Under the pieces are notes generated by a model, which was not told the DNA's origin, did not search any database, and saw only the letters and a list, made by a program, of their open reading frames with translations. The position numbers were made by a program, and so were the translations under genes. Shown piece by piece: positions 13,560 through 19,615 of a stretch of 19,861 nt of DNA. Position 1 is the first letter of the stretch; each line of letters begins with the position of its first letter. The DNA comes from GWB1-37-8 sp964603935 (GTDB lineage Bacteria; Patescibacteriota; Microgenomatia; Levybacterales; UBA12049): assembly GCA_964603935.1 (NCBI GenBank), contig CAZRWL010000018.1, positions 1-19,861 of the forward strand, in the 5' to 3' direction.

Positions 13560-14165
13560 ATGTTAAATATTGTTTCCGCGCCAAATCCTGTCCTTTCCCA
13601 AAAAGCCAAAGAGGTTAAAAAGACCGACAAATCTGTTTTAAAACTAATTAAAGAAATGGAAGAGACTCTGATTTCCGCAAAAGACCCGATTGGCGTTGGC
13701 TTAGCCGCTCCCCAAGTAGGCGTTTCTCTGCGAATTTTTATCACCAAACCAACTCTTAAATCCCAAATCCAAGTCTTCATTAATCCGAAAATAATCCAAA
13801 CAACCAAAATTAGCCATTTAACCACTGACAGCGATCGCATGCAACAGTTAAATACCTCTTCTCCCAAAAATCCTGCGGAACCTAAAAACACTAAGCTTGA
13901 GGGCTGTCTTTCTCTTCTGAACATCTGGGGCGAAGTTAAACGCGAACCTAAAATAAAACTCCAGTATCAGCTCATAACCCATAACTCACAACTCATAACT
14001 AAAACGAGCGCGTTTTCCGGTTTTATGTCAACGATTATCCAGCATGAAATGGATCACCTTGATGGCGTTCTTTTCCCAAGAAGAGTTTTGGAACAAAAAG
14101 GAACCCTTTACAAATCCCGCAAGAATGAGAAAAATGAAGACGAGTTTGAGGAAATAGAAATATAA
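13560..14165 (+). CDS. def: Peptide deformylase
   Basis: Removes the formyl group from the N-terminal Met of new proteins. All three family motifs are present: GVGLAAPQVG (45-54), EGCLSL (114-119, Cys116 a metal ligand) and QHEMDHLDG (161-169, His162 and His166 metal ligands, Glu163 catalytic). The protein is 201 aa, longer than the usual 150-190. The extra length comes from a polar stretch at ~83-112 (HLTTDSDRMQQLNTSSPKNP) and from residues ~137-148 (QLITHNSQLIT), encoded by a CATAACTCA-type repeat just before motif 3. It is followed by fmt, its usual partner in the formyl-Met cycle, but separated by a palindromic repeat. Its own promoter is seen at 13543. Confidence 0.93.
   Translation: MLNIVSAPNPVLSQKAKEVKKTDKSVLKLIKEMEETLISAKDPIGVGLAAPQVGVSLRIFITKPTLKSQIQVFINPKIIQTTKISHLTTDSDRMQQLNTSSPKNPAEPKNTKLEGCLSLLNIWGEVKREPKIKLQYQLITHNSQLITKTSAFSGFMSTIIQHEMDHLDGVLFPRRVLEQKGTLYKSRKNEKNEDEFEEIEI
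13971..14001. repeat. CATAACTCA-type tandem repeat inside def
   Basis: About four degenerate copies of an 8-9 bp unit (CTCATAAC / CCATAACT / CACAACT / CATAACT), open in the def frame and encoding QLITHNSQLIT between the beta strand after motif 2 and the motif 3 helix. Confidence 0.65.
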
Positions 14166-14174
14166 TTTTTATCC

Positions 14175-14297
14175 GTGTCATCCCGAACTCGTTTCGGGAT
14201 CTCCTGCCCACAGGCAGGCGTTCGATTCTATTAAACGAGATGCTAAAATCCTCCAAGAGGACTTTCCTCAGCGGAGGTGGCGCAGTTCAGCATGACA
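14175..14297. repeat. Palindromic repeat element, copy 3, between def and fmt
   Basis: Starts GTGTCATCCCGAACTCG with the inner hairpin CCCGAA...TTCGGG, then CCTGCCCACAGGCAGG (another hairpin), then the 41-bp block shared with 8657-8697, and ends TTCAGCATGACA. The 41-bp block folds as nested CCTCC...GGAGG and GAGGA...TCCTC stems. Confidence 0.8.
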
Positions 14298-14313
14298 ACA
14301 AGTATTAGAAAAT

Positions 14314-15192
14314 ATGAAAATTATCTTTTTTGGCTCTTCATCTTACGCTATTCCGATTCTTGAAGTTTTGCGCAAAAACTTCGATTTAAAATTGGTCTTA
14401 ACCACCGAACACCCAGCTCTACAAGGCGAGGCCTTGCGGACATTGCAGCCTCCGGTTATAAATTATTGCATCACAAACAAAATCCCCTACCTCTCCGCTC
14501 ACTCACTCTCCGACCCAAATCTTCAATCTTCAATCTTCAATCTTCAATCTTCGGTTGCGGTTCTTGCAGACTTTCGCTTAATTATTCCGACAAAAATCTT
14601 AAAGTTTTTCCCCTATGGAATAGTAAACATCCACCCATCCCTGCTCCCAAAATACCGCGGGCCAACTCCTGTTCAAACAGCGATATTAAACGGGGATAAA
14701 ACTACAGGAGTAACGATTATCAAACTGGACAATGAAATTGATCACGGACCAATTCTCGGACAGGAAAAAGCAGAGATTTTGCCAGCAGATACTGCCGAAT
14801 CTTTGTACAAAAGACTGTTTGAAATCGGAGCAAATTTATTGATCAAAGTACTTACTCCTTATCTTAAAAACAATTTAAAACCAATCGCACAAAATCACAA
14901 AGATGCAACTTTCACAAAACACCTCACCCGCCAAGACGGCTTTATCGATATATCATCTCCGCAATTAAAAATTAAAAATTTAAAGTTAAAAATTCGGGCA
15001 CATTATCCATGGCCGGGAGTTTGGACCCGCCTTCGCCTAGGCTATGGCGGGCAAAGCAAAATTATAAAATTTTTACCGGAAAACAAAATCCAGGTCGAGG
15101 GCAAAAAACCAATGTCCTGCCAAGACTTTGCCAACGGGTATCCTGACGCCGCTAAAAATTTAGAATTTATAATTCAAAATTGGGATAATTAA
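14314..15192 (+). CDS. fmt: Methionyl-tRNA formyltransferase
   Basis: Transfers formyl from 10-formyl-tetrahydrofolate to initiator Met-tRNA. The N-terminal Rossmann part starts MKIIFFGSSSYAIPILEVL. The catalytic signature is VNIHPSLLPKYRGPTPVQTA (104-123) with Asn105 and His107, and Asp143 in LDNEIDHGPIL. The C-terminal tRNA-binding domain is recognisable (RAHYPWPGVWT, KIIKF). At 292 aa it is slightly short. Three stretches look repeat-derived: residues ~68-80 (DPNLQSSIFNLQSS; five exact 7-bp units), ~216-227 (QLKIKNLKLKI) and ~238-247 (TRLRLGYGGQ; a CCCGCC...GGCGGG palindrome). The stop overlaps the convergent rpmB stop by 4 bp. No Shine-Dalgarno is seen. Confidence 0.93.
   Translation: MKIIFFGSSSYAIPILEVLRKNFDLKLVLTTEHPALQGEALRTLQPPVINYCITNKIPYLSAHSLSDPNLQSSIFNLQSSVAVLADFRLIIPTKILKFFPYGIVNIHPSLLPKYRGPTPVQTAILNGDKTTGVTIIKLDNEIDHGPILGQEKAEILPADTAESLYKRLFEIGANLLIKVLTPYLKNNLKPIAQNHKDATFTKHLTRQDGFIDISSPQLKIKNLKLKIRAHYPWPGVWTRLRLGYGGQSKIIKFLPENKIQVEGKKPMSCQDFANGYPDAAKNLEFIIQNWDN
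14518..14552. repeat. Five exact tandem copies of a 7-bp unit in fmt
   Basis: AATCTTC repeated five times without error. Seven is not a multiple of three, so gain or loss of one unit would shift the fmt frame. Confidence 0.9.
15026..15051. repeat. GC-rich palindrome in fmt
   Basis: CCCGCC (15026-15031) and GGCGGG (15046-15051) are inverted around a core with GCCTAGGC. It interrupts the expected VWT-x-x-x-KIIK segment in frame. Confidence 0.65.
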
Positions 15193-15431
15193 GCTGTGGC
15201 GACTGCCGGAGCTTCGGCTTTGGGGGAAATTTCTTTTTTTACCATTTTCTTCTTCAGCATTCTTAAGCATTTTACGCAAAGCTTTACGCGCTTCATTGCC
15301 CCGTTAATTATAACGCGAGCCGGATGCAGGTTGGGCGCGAACAGCCTTTTCGTGCGGTTTTTTGCATGAGACACGTTATGTCCGTACAATACTCCCTTGT
15401 TGCAATTTGCGCATTTCATTCCAGCACTCAT
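15189..15431 (-). CDS. rpmB: Ribosomal protein bL28
   Basis: Large-subunit ribosomal protein, 80 aa. The family pattern is clear: CANCNKGVLYGHNVSHAKNR, then TKRLFAPNLHPARV and CVKCLRMLKKK. Both CxxC pairs are retained, so this is the zinc-binding form. The C-terminal tail is Ala/Glu/Lys-rich. Either Met1 or Met5 could start; Met1 gives a usual N-terminal length, and TATCGT on the minus strand 9 nt upstream could be its -10. Convergent with fmt (4-bp overlap) and divergent from the site-2 protease across a repeat-rich gap. Confidence 0.93.
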   Translation of the reverse strand: MSAGMKCANCNKGVLYGHNVSHAKNRTKRLFAPNLHPARVIINGAMKRVKLCVKCLRMLKKKMVKKEISPKAEAPAVATA

Positions 15432-15497
15432 AAATTCTGGACGATAGAAGATTGAAAATGGAAGATAGAACTTTGAAGATGGAAGCTCGAAAATTGA

Positions 15498-15584
15498 TTC
15501 TAACTTCTATTTTCTAGCTTCAAATATCTACTTTCTACCGTCTATCTTCTACCGTCTATCTTCTACCGTCTATCTTCTACCGTC
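15498..15584. repeat. Pyrimidine-rich repeat with 3.7 tandem copies of a 14-bp unit
   Basis: 15533-15584 holds three exact copies and one partial copy of TTCTACCGTCTATC. Upstream, 15437-15490 is rich in the inverse motif GAAGATAGAA, so the whole gap is a loose inverted repeat. The start (TTCTAACTTC...) resembles 15974-16039 inside the next gene. The 165-bp gap between rpmB and the protease gene is almost wholly this repeat. Confidence 0.8.
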
Positions 15585-15626
15585 AACAGTTTAGATATGA
15601 TATCATATTGTAAATCTATAAACAAT

Positions 15627-16277
15627 ATGGACATTACTTTCGCCTTAACAACTCTTGTCATTTTGATTTTCTCAGCGATTTTGCATGAGGTTGCGCATGG
15701 ATTTGTGGCGGAAAAGTTAGGCGATCCGACAGCTCGGCTCATGGGACGCTTAACTCTTGACCCCCGGAAACACATTGACCCGATGATGAGCATTGCCCTT
15801 CCTCTTATTTTGCTCCTGAGCGGATCTCCTGTTATAATCGGCGCAGCCAAACCTGTTCCGGTTGACCCGTTTAATTTGCGGGACGGCAGAAAAGATCTGG
15901 CCATCGTTTCCCTCGCCGGCCCTTTAACCAATGTCTTGATCGCTATCTTCGCCAGTCTAATTCTCAAAATTATTTCTAACTTCCAGCTTCCATCTTCAAA
16001 TTCCTACCCTCTATTTTCCATCCTCTACCTTCTATTTTTGTCCGTCGTCCACCTTAATCTTCTGCTTGCGATTTTCAATCTTGTTCCCATTCCCCCATTG
16101 GATGGATCCAAAATCTTCGCACTTGTTCTTCCGGAAAAGCTGGCCAATACTTTTCTGTCTTTAGGGTCAATCGGAATGTTTATAATATTTTTTCTGCTTT
16201 TGTCAGGCGGAGAACTCTCTCTGGGAAAACTAATATTCAACCTCCTATCATTCTCTGAGAAATTGTTAGGACTGTAG
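15627..16277 (+). CDS. Site-2 protease family (M50) intramembrane metalloprotease
   Basis: A 216-aa membrane protein that should cleave transmembrane substrates using zinc. HEVAH at 20-24 is the zinc and catalytic motif in the first membrane segment. The central family pattern is GAAKPVPVDPFNLRDGRKDL (72-91) with VSLAGPLTNVLIA (94-106). The second metal site is PIPPLDGSKI (154-163, Asp159). This matches the short form of the family without PDZ domain. The ATG at 15627 (MDITFALTTL) is preferred over 15597, which adds ten unusual residues. Residues ~116-138 are encoded by a TTCTA-rich repeat like the one upstream of the gene. Targets such as anti-sigma factors are not in the window. Confidence 0.88.
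   Translation: MDITFALTTLVILIFSAILHEVAHGFVAEKLGDPTARLMGRLTLDPRKHIDPMMSIALPLILLLSGSPVIIGAAKPVPVDPFNLRDGRKDLAIVSLAGPLTNVLIAIFASLILKIISNFQLPSSNSYPLFSILYLLFLSVVHLNLLLAIFNLVPIPPLDGSKIFALVLPEKLANTFLSLGSIGMFIIFFLLLSGGELSLGKLIFNLLSFSEKLLGL
15974..16039. repeat. TTCTA-rich repeat inserted in the protease gene
   Basis: Starts TTCTAACTTCCAGCTTCCAT and runs through CCTACCCTCTATTTTCCATC. Same motif order as the intergenic repeat from 15498 (TTCTAACTTC...TCTAGCTTCAAAT). In frame between two membrane segments. Confidence 0.6.
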
Positions 16278-16280
16278 AAA

Positions 16281-16415
16281 TAAAATTCCAAGCACAAAAT
16301 TACAAATCACAAATAAATTACAATTTCCCAATATCTAAATTCAAAAAGTTTTGCATTTTGAACATTTTAATTTTGATATTATTTGGAACTTGAGATTTTG
16401 AATTTGCAATTTAAT
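16281..16415. repeat. AT-rich long inverted repeat, intergenic
   Basis: Left arm of the AAATTACAAATCACAAAT type, right arm ATTTTGAATTTGCAATTT, turning near TTCAAAAAGTTTTG. Same family as 7858-7985. The gap 16278-16458 holds this repeat and the promoter of the next gene. Confidence 0.65.
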
Positions 16416-16421
16416 TGTTCA

Positions 16422-16450
16422 TTGACAATCTTCCCCAACTTTGTCATATT
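16422..16450 (+). promoter_or_regulatory. Promoter of the second surface cluster
   Basis: TTGACA (16422-16427), 17-nt spacer, CATATT (16445-16450), then 8 nt to the ATG at 16459. Leaderless arrangement as elsewhere. Confidence 0.65.
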
Positions 16451-16458
16451 AAATTAAG

Positions 16459-16785
16459 ATGAACTTTTTGCAAAAGCCAAGTCAGACTTGGCAAAAGTTT
16501 CGTGATTTTATTAAATCTCCCTCTCATTCAAGAACCCTAGGGCTCGTGGGAGTCCTTGCTTTTGTAGGAATAATTTCCCTGACAGTCATTGTGGCCCAGC
16601 AGCAACAGCAAACCAAACAAAGAGCAGACTTTGCGGTATGCAGCAATATTACAAATATTGAACCCTGCCCCAACGACTTTCAGCCCTACTCCTCTTGCTC
16701 TTCGAAAATCGACCAGTGCAAAATAGGCGATATCGTATATGGGTGCCGACCGCCTCAAGGCGGAGGTGGCGAAACCAATGACTAA
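16459..16785 (+). CDS. Small single-pass membrane protein with external Cys, 108 aa
   Basis: A basic N-terminus (1-25), one membrane segment (~26-46, TLGLVGVLAFVGIISLTVIV) and a short external part with six Cys (CSNITNIEPCPNDF, CSSKIDQC, GCRPPQ). The N-terminal plan resembles the dockerin proteins (basic stub, anchor, QQ/KQ-rich exit, Cys module), but there is no linker or dockerin. The end falls in a repeat (CCGCCT-CA-AGGCGG, 16750-16763) that encodes RPPQGGGGE, so the gene may be a longer surface protein cut short by repeat insertion. It ends 1 nt before the next start and is probably co-transcribed. Confidence 0.7.
   Translation: MNFLQKPSQTWQKFRDFIKSPSHSRTLGLVGVLAFVGIISLTVIVAQQQQQTKQRADFAVCSNITNIEPCPNDFQPYSSCSSKIDQCKIGDIVYGCRPPQGGGGETND
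16750..16763. repeat. GC palindrome at the end of the small membrane gene
   Basis: CCGCCT and AGGCGG around CA, followed by GGTGGCG. The string GCGGAGGTGGCG also occurs in the elements at 8601 and 14175, so these GC cores may be related. Confidence 0.55.
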
Positions 16786-16786
16786 T

Positions 16787-18235
16787 ATGAAAAACCTGAA
16801 AAAATATTTAATATTGCTAATAATACTTCCTGCAATTATAGTACTATCTTTTACTTTTACAAAAAAAACTTTAACAGTCAATGCTGAGGGTAATAAACCT
16901 TGTAATTCCTGGAACGACTACCCGAGGAGCTGCGGAAATATTGACTACTGCCAATGGAGCGATTGGCAGAAAGCCTGCATTGATAAAAGTCAGGCCGATC
17001 TTTTTTTTAGCCATATTGCAACGCTCCCTTATTGCGGAAATGGTTTATCCTGTGATTCAATAGGAAAATTTCCGGATAGTCAAGGAAATCACACATGTCC
17101 TTCTTATCAATCTACAGAATGTGTTTCTTCAAAAGAAGATTTTGGCGAACCAAAAAATAATAACGGCAAAAGCATTGTATGCTGCAAATCCTATTCTACC
17201 TGTGAATCACATCAAACCATATCGTCTTGCTCGCGTGCTGGAGACGCTGCTAGGGATAACAACGGTAATCCTCGCTGTTTATGGAGAAATTCTCAATGCG
17301 AGGATAATCCAAAATATACTCAAACTTCTGCTCCAACCTCTACCCCAACCCCAACGCCAACACAAACAGCAACACCATCTTTATATTGGACACAAATAGC
17401 TTATTGTCCTGCTCCAACCCCCACCCCAGCCTCTACCCCAACCCCCACTCCCACCCCTACTCGCACTTCACAGGAAGTGTCTGAAGAAACTGCTACGCCT
17501 GAGCTTGGCAAAGATTGCGATGCGTTTGATGAATGTCCCGGACCATTGACATGTGATAAAACAAGCTACAAATGCGTTAATCCCTCAACATTATCTCCAG
17601 AGGAAGCTCCAACCTCTACCCCCACCCCCACCCCAACAGCAACTCCGGTTCCAGGAGTTCCAACCAATACTTCAACACCGACTGCCACTCCCACTCCCAC
17701 CCCAACTCCTGCTCCGGGATCGTATTTACTTGCATTATCTGTAAAAGTTGACGGAATTGGAAAAAATTCACAATCAGGAGAAAATAATAGACCAAACAGA
17801 CGGAACAACAGATTGGTAACCGTAACTGTTAAATATCCAAATCGTGAAGACATTGTAAAAACAGGCAAAATTCTTTCTTACTCAACCGCAACAGGACTTT
17901 TTACAGGAACTATTGACATGGGAACAGGACTTTTAAGCAATGTTCCGGCCGAAACAATAGAGATAAAGATGGACACCATGAGAGCTTTTATACCAAAAAT
18001 AACCCTAGCTCAAGGACTTAATACTTTGCCTCAAACCATCGCAAGAACAGCGCTGGACGAAGATAATAACCTTGATGTTGTTACTTACTACGAAATTCTG
18101 CGCAGCTGCTTTAACAGAAGAAGCGGATGTCAAAAATTGTCGGAAGCGGAAGCGGATATTAATGACGACGGAAAAGCAGACGGAATTGATTACAATATTT
18201 TCATAAAATCTATCATATTCATACAAAACACATAA
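16787..18235 (+). CDS. Membrane-anchored dockerin-like protein 3 with PTPT linkers, 482 aa
   Basis: ATG 16787 (MKNLKKYLILLIILPAIIVL) gives a clean N-terminal anchor; ATG 16778 would overlap the upstream stop. Outside follow a Cys-rich region (~35-180; SCGNIDYCQWSDWQKAC), a Pro/Thr linker (~185-235), a small Cys module (LGKDCDAFDECPGPLTCDKT), a second Pro/Thr linker (~275-310), and a beta-rich domain (~315-415; YLLALSVKVDGIGKNSQSGE). The C-terminus is dockerin-like: the first loop (DEDNNLDVVTYY) lacks the last acidic ligand, the second (DINDDGKADGID) is intact. The linkers are typical of surface proteins and of O-glycosylation sites. The cohesin gene follows after 138 bp. Confidence 0.8.
   Translation: MKNLKKYLILLIILPAIIVLSFTFTKKTLTVNAEGNKPCNSWNDYPRSCGNIDYCQWSDWQKACIDKSQADLFFSHIATLPYCGNGLSCDSIGKFPDSQGNHTCPSYQSTECVSSKEDFGEPKNNNGKSIVCCKSYSTCESHQTISSCSRAGDAARDNNGNPRCLWRNSQCEDNPKYTQTSAPTSTPTPTPTQTATPSLYWTQIAYCPAPTPTPASTPTPTPTPTRTSQEVSEETATPELGKDCDAFDECPGPLTCDKTSYKCVNPSTLSPEEAPTSTPTPTPTATPVPGVPTNTSTPTATPTPTPTPAPGSYLLALSVKVDGIGKNSQSGENNRPNRRNNRLVTVTVKYPNREDIVKTGKILSYSTATGLFTGTIDMGTGLLSNVPAETIEIKMDTMRAFIPKITLAQGLNTLPQTIARTALDEDNNLDVVTYYEILRSCFNRRSGCQKLSEAEADINDDGKADGIDYNIFIKSIIFIQNT
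17332..17712 (+). repeat. CCNAC-type tandem repeats coding Pro-Thr linkers
   Basis: Blocks at about 17332-17376, 17416-17466 and 17609-17712 are built of CCAACC/CCCACT units coding (PT)n. Separated by the small Cys module. Such DNA often changes length by slippage, in steps of 6 bp without frame loss. Confidence 0.75.
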
Positions 18236-18276
18236 ACACCGAATTGACAAAATTGCAAAAATTATAGATGATTAAA

Positions 18277-18366
18277 AAAGTTAAAAGTCAAAGGTCAAAA
18301 GTTAAAATTTCAAGTAAAAATTAAAAGGTTTGGAACTTTTGACTTTTGCATTTTGAGTTTTGAATT
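18277..18366. repeat. AT-rich inverted repeat between dockerin 3 and cohesin genes
   Basis: AAAAGTCAAAGGTCAAAAGTT on the left is mirrored by AACTTTTGACTTTTGCATTT on the right. A TTGACA at 18244-18249 lies upstream but no convincing -10 follows. The cohesin start codon is 7 bp past the repeat. Confidence 0.6.
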
Positions 18367-18373
18367 TTGGTTT

Positions 18374-18973
18374 ATGTCTAAACGTACTTTATTTCTTATC
18401 TTCGCGCTTTTCATAATTACCTCTGTTCTTTTGGCAGTTGCTCTTTATAAGCCTGTTCCCAAACTAATTCCGCCGACAATTATCATTAAAGAACCTGTGG
18501 CGCAAACTTCTCTTCTTTTTGGGGAACTGTCTGTTGCAGCATCATCGTCGGCAGCCAATCCAACATATTCGTTCCCCATAAATATAGAAACGAAAAAAAA
18601 TAAGGTAACCGCAGTTCAGCTTGAATTGCAATATGATCCGCTGGTTTTAGCTGATGTTTCCGTTGTTCCCGGAGCGTTTTTCAAAAATCCGAATGTTCTC
18701 TTGAACCAAATCGATGCTAAAACAGGCAGAATATCTTATGCTTTTGGCGTGGGGCTGACAGACGCGGGAATTGCGGGGAAAGGAACGGCCGCAATTATTT
18801 CCTTTGAAGTTAAACCCGGAATAGAGCAAAAAACAGGTATTTTGTTTCTTCCCAAAACAAAAGTAACCGCAGAAAACATCTCCCAATCAGTACTTAAAGC
18901 CACAAACAATGCCTTATTTACGGTTGGGATTATTCCGTCAGTTGCTCCAACTTCTTTCCCAAGCGCGCAATGA
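18374..18973 (+). CDS. Membrane-anchored cohesin-domain protein, 199 aa
   Basis: A short basic N-terminus and one membrane segment (5-25, LFLIFALFIITSVLLAVALY) are followed by a linker and one cohesin-like domain (~48-184). The cohesin pattern is good: beta strands YSFPINIETKKNKVTAVQLE, the motif LQYDPLVLADVSVVPGAFF, NQIDAKTGRISYAFG, and GIAGKGTAAIISFEVKPG. Cohesins are the receptors for dockerins. There is no S-layer or sortase signal; attachment is by the N-terminal segment. ATG 18374 (MSKRTLF) is preferred over 18353, which lies in repeat sequence. It is the only cohesin in the window, against three dockerin-type proteins. The tail is Pro/Ser/Thr-rich and ends without a further domain. Confidence 0.85.
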   Translation: MSKRTLFLIFALFIITSVLLAVALYKPVPKLIPPTIIIKEPVAQTSLLFGELSVAASSSAANPTYSFPINIETKKNKVTAVQLELQYDPLVLADVSVVPGAFFKNPNVLLNQIDAKTGRISYAFGVGLTDAGIAGKGTAAIISFEVKPGIEQKTGILFLPKTKVTAENISQSVLKATNNALFTVGIIPSVAPTSFPSAQ

Positions 18974-19003
18974 AAATCGGAATTCTCGATGTTAGATGCC
19001 TTT

Positions 19004-19105
19004 GACATTCTTGATCTTGACATTTTTGAATATTTGAAAACTTGAAACCCATTGGTCAAAACATCAGAGAATCAAAAATTCAAAATCAAAAACATCAAGA
19101 ATATC
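19004..19105. repeat. Imperfect long inverted repeat after the cohesin gene
   Basis: GACATTCTTGAT...TTTTTGAA (19004-19042) mirrors ATTCAAAATCAAAAACATC and AAGAATATC (19071-19105), about 35 bp per arm. It could act as a 3' end structure for the surface cluster. 18974-19146 otherwise contains nothing I can identify. Confidence 0.6.
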
Positions 19106-19146
19106 CCACTTCAAACATTCTAAGATCAACTTCAAGAAATTCTCTA

Positions 19147-19175
19147 TTGACATCTTCGCTTCTCTTTCCTATACT
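19147..19175 (+). promoter_or_regulatory. Consensus promoter of a structured RNA
   Basis: TTGACA (19147-19152), exactly 17 nt, TATACT (19170-19175). Seven nt after the -10 comes G19182, which is also the first base of the outer stem of the RNA candidate. No reading frame of note follows. Confidence 0.7.
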
Positions 19176-19181
19176 AAACTT

Positions 19182-19352
19182 GCTCTTTGGTATTAGAGGT
19201 TGATTTAGATTTTTCTTAACAAATTCAAATCTCTTGAGGTAGTCGCCTTAGGCGACAACAAGGGCTTATTTCATTTCGCCGTGGCGGGATGAATAGCCTT
19301 CCTAATTAGTTTACTTTAGAGAAATGAAAATCAATCCTCGGTATTAAAGAGC
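19182..19352 (+). ncRNA. Candidate structured RNA, about 171 nt, family not identified
   Basis: The 5' and 3' ends pair: GCTCTTT (19182-19188) with AAAGAGC (19346-19352). After an internal loop (GGTATTA against GGTATT) a long stem follows, 19196-19216 with 19318-19339 (GAGG, TTGATTT, ATTT, TCT pairing, one bulge and one 2x2 loop). Inside are a GC hairpin GTCGCC-TTA-GGCGAC (19242-19256) and a long hairpin 19260-19280 with 19283-19300 (TTCATTTCGCC against GGCGGGATGAA, extended by AAGGGCT/AGCCTT). A consensus promoter places the start exactly at the outer stem. The length, closed ends and long central stem recall 6S RNA, but I see no sequence proof; it is not tmRNA, RNase P or SRP RNA by their conserved cores. 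No U-run terminator is obvious. Confidence 0.6.
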
Positions 19353-19382
19353 GTATTTATTCTGCTAATTCCTAAAACGGAG

Positions 19383-19559
19383 TTATTTCATTTTCTCTGT
19401 TTCTTTGTGTTCGTTAACTTTGCGGCAATGTTTGCAAAATTTTTTAAGTTTTACTTTTTCCGGCGTATTCACTTTGTTACGGGTTGTAATATAATTTCTG
19501 TTTTTGCAAACAGTGCAAATAAGCGCAATTTTGACTCTTTGATCTCCTTTACTAGCCAT
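19383..19559 (-). CDS. rpmG: Ribosomal protein bL33
   Basis: 58 aa starting MASKGDQRVKIALICTVCKN, with RNYITTRNKVNTPEKVKLKK and FCKHCRK. Both CxxC pairs are kept (zinc-binding form). The start is fixed by AAAGGAGG 8 nt before ATG 19559; the longer open frame upstream runs through a tRNA gene and is not coding. It lies behind tRNA-Thr on the same strand, matching the common bacterial order of tRNAs with rpmG, secE and nusG, but here the structured RNA follows instead of secE. Confidence 0.93.
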   Translation of the reverse strand: MASKGDQRVKIALICTVCKNRNYITTRNKVNTPEKVKLKKFCKHCRKVNEHKETEKMK

Positions 19560-19567
19560 AATATTTT

Positions 19568-19573
19568 CCTCCT
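19568..19573 (-). promoter_or_regulatory. Shine-Dalgarno of rpmG
   Basis: AGGAGG within AAAGGAGG on the minus strand, 8 nt before the start. One of only two strong sites in the window. Confidence 0.75.
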
Positions 19574-19582
19574 TTCGTTGTC

Positions 19583-19603
19583 CCGTCAAAGCTTTAGTGA
19601 CGG
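19583..19603. promoter_or_regulatory. Hairpin between tRNA-Thr and rpmG
   Basis: CCGTCA (19583-19588) pairs with TGACGG (19598-19603). On the plus strand CGGATTTTTTT follows, resembling a terminator that would face into the tRNA genes, for example for read-through from the structured RNA. On the minus strand it forms a 5' leader stem of rpmG close to its Shine-Dalgarno. Confidence 0.4.
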
Positions 19604-19615
19604 CGGATTTTTTTG

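Noticed and set aside
13529..13924. 131-aa minus-strand frame opposite def
   Set aside because: Shadow of def, which has all catalytic motifs.
15533..15584. CRISPR array
   Set aside because: The 14-bp units are directly adjacent with no spacers; a simple tandem repeat.
17332..17712. Separate minus-strand gene coding Val/Gly repeats
   Set aside because: It is the complement of the Pro-Thr linker DNA.
19182..19352. tmRNA, RNase P RNA or SRP RNA
   Set aside because: The conserved cores of these RNAs are not present and the size does not fit.
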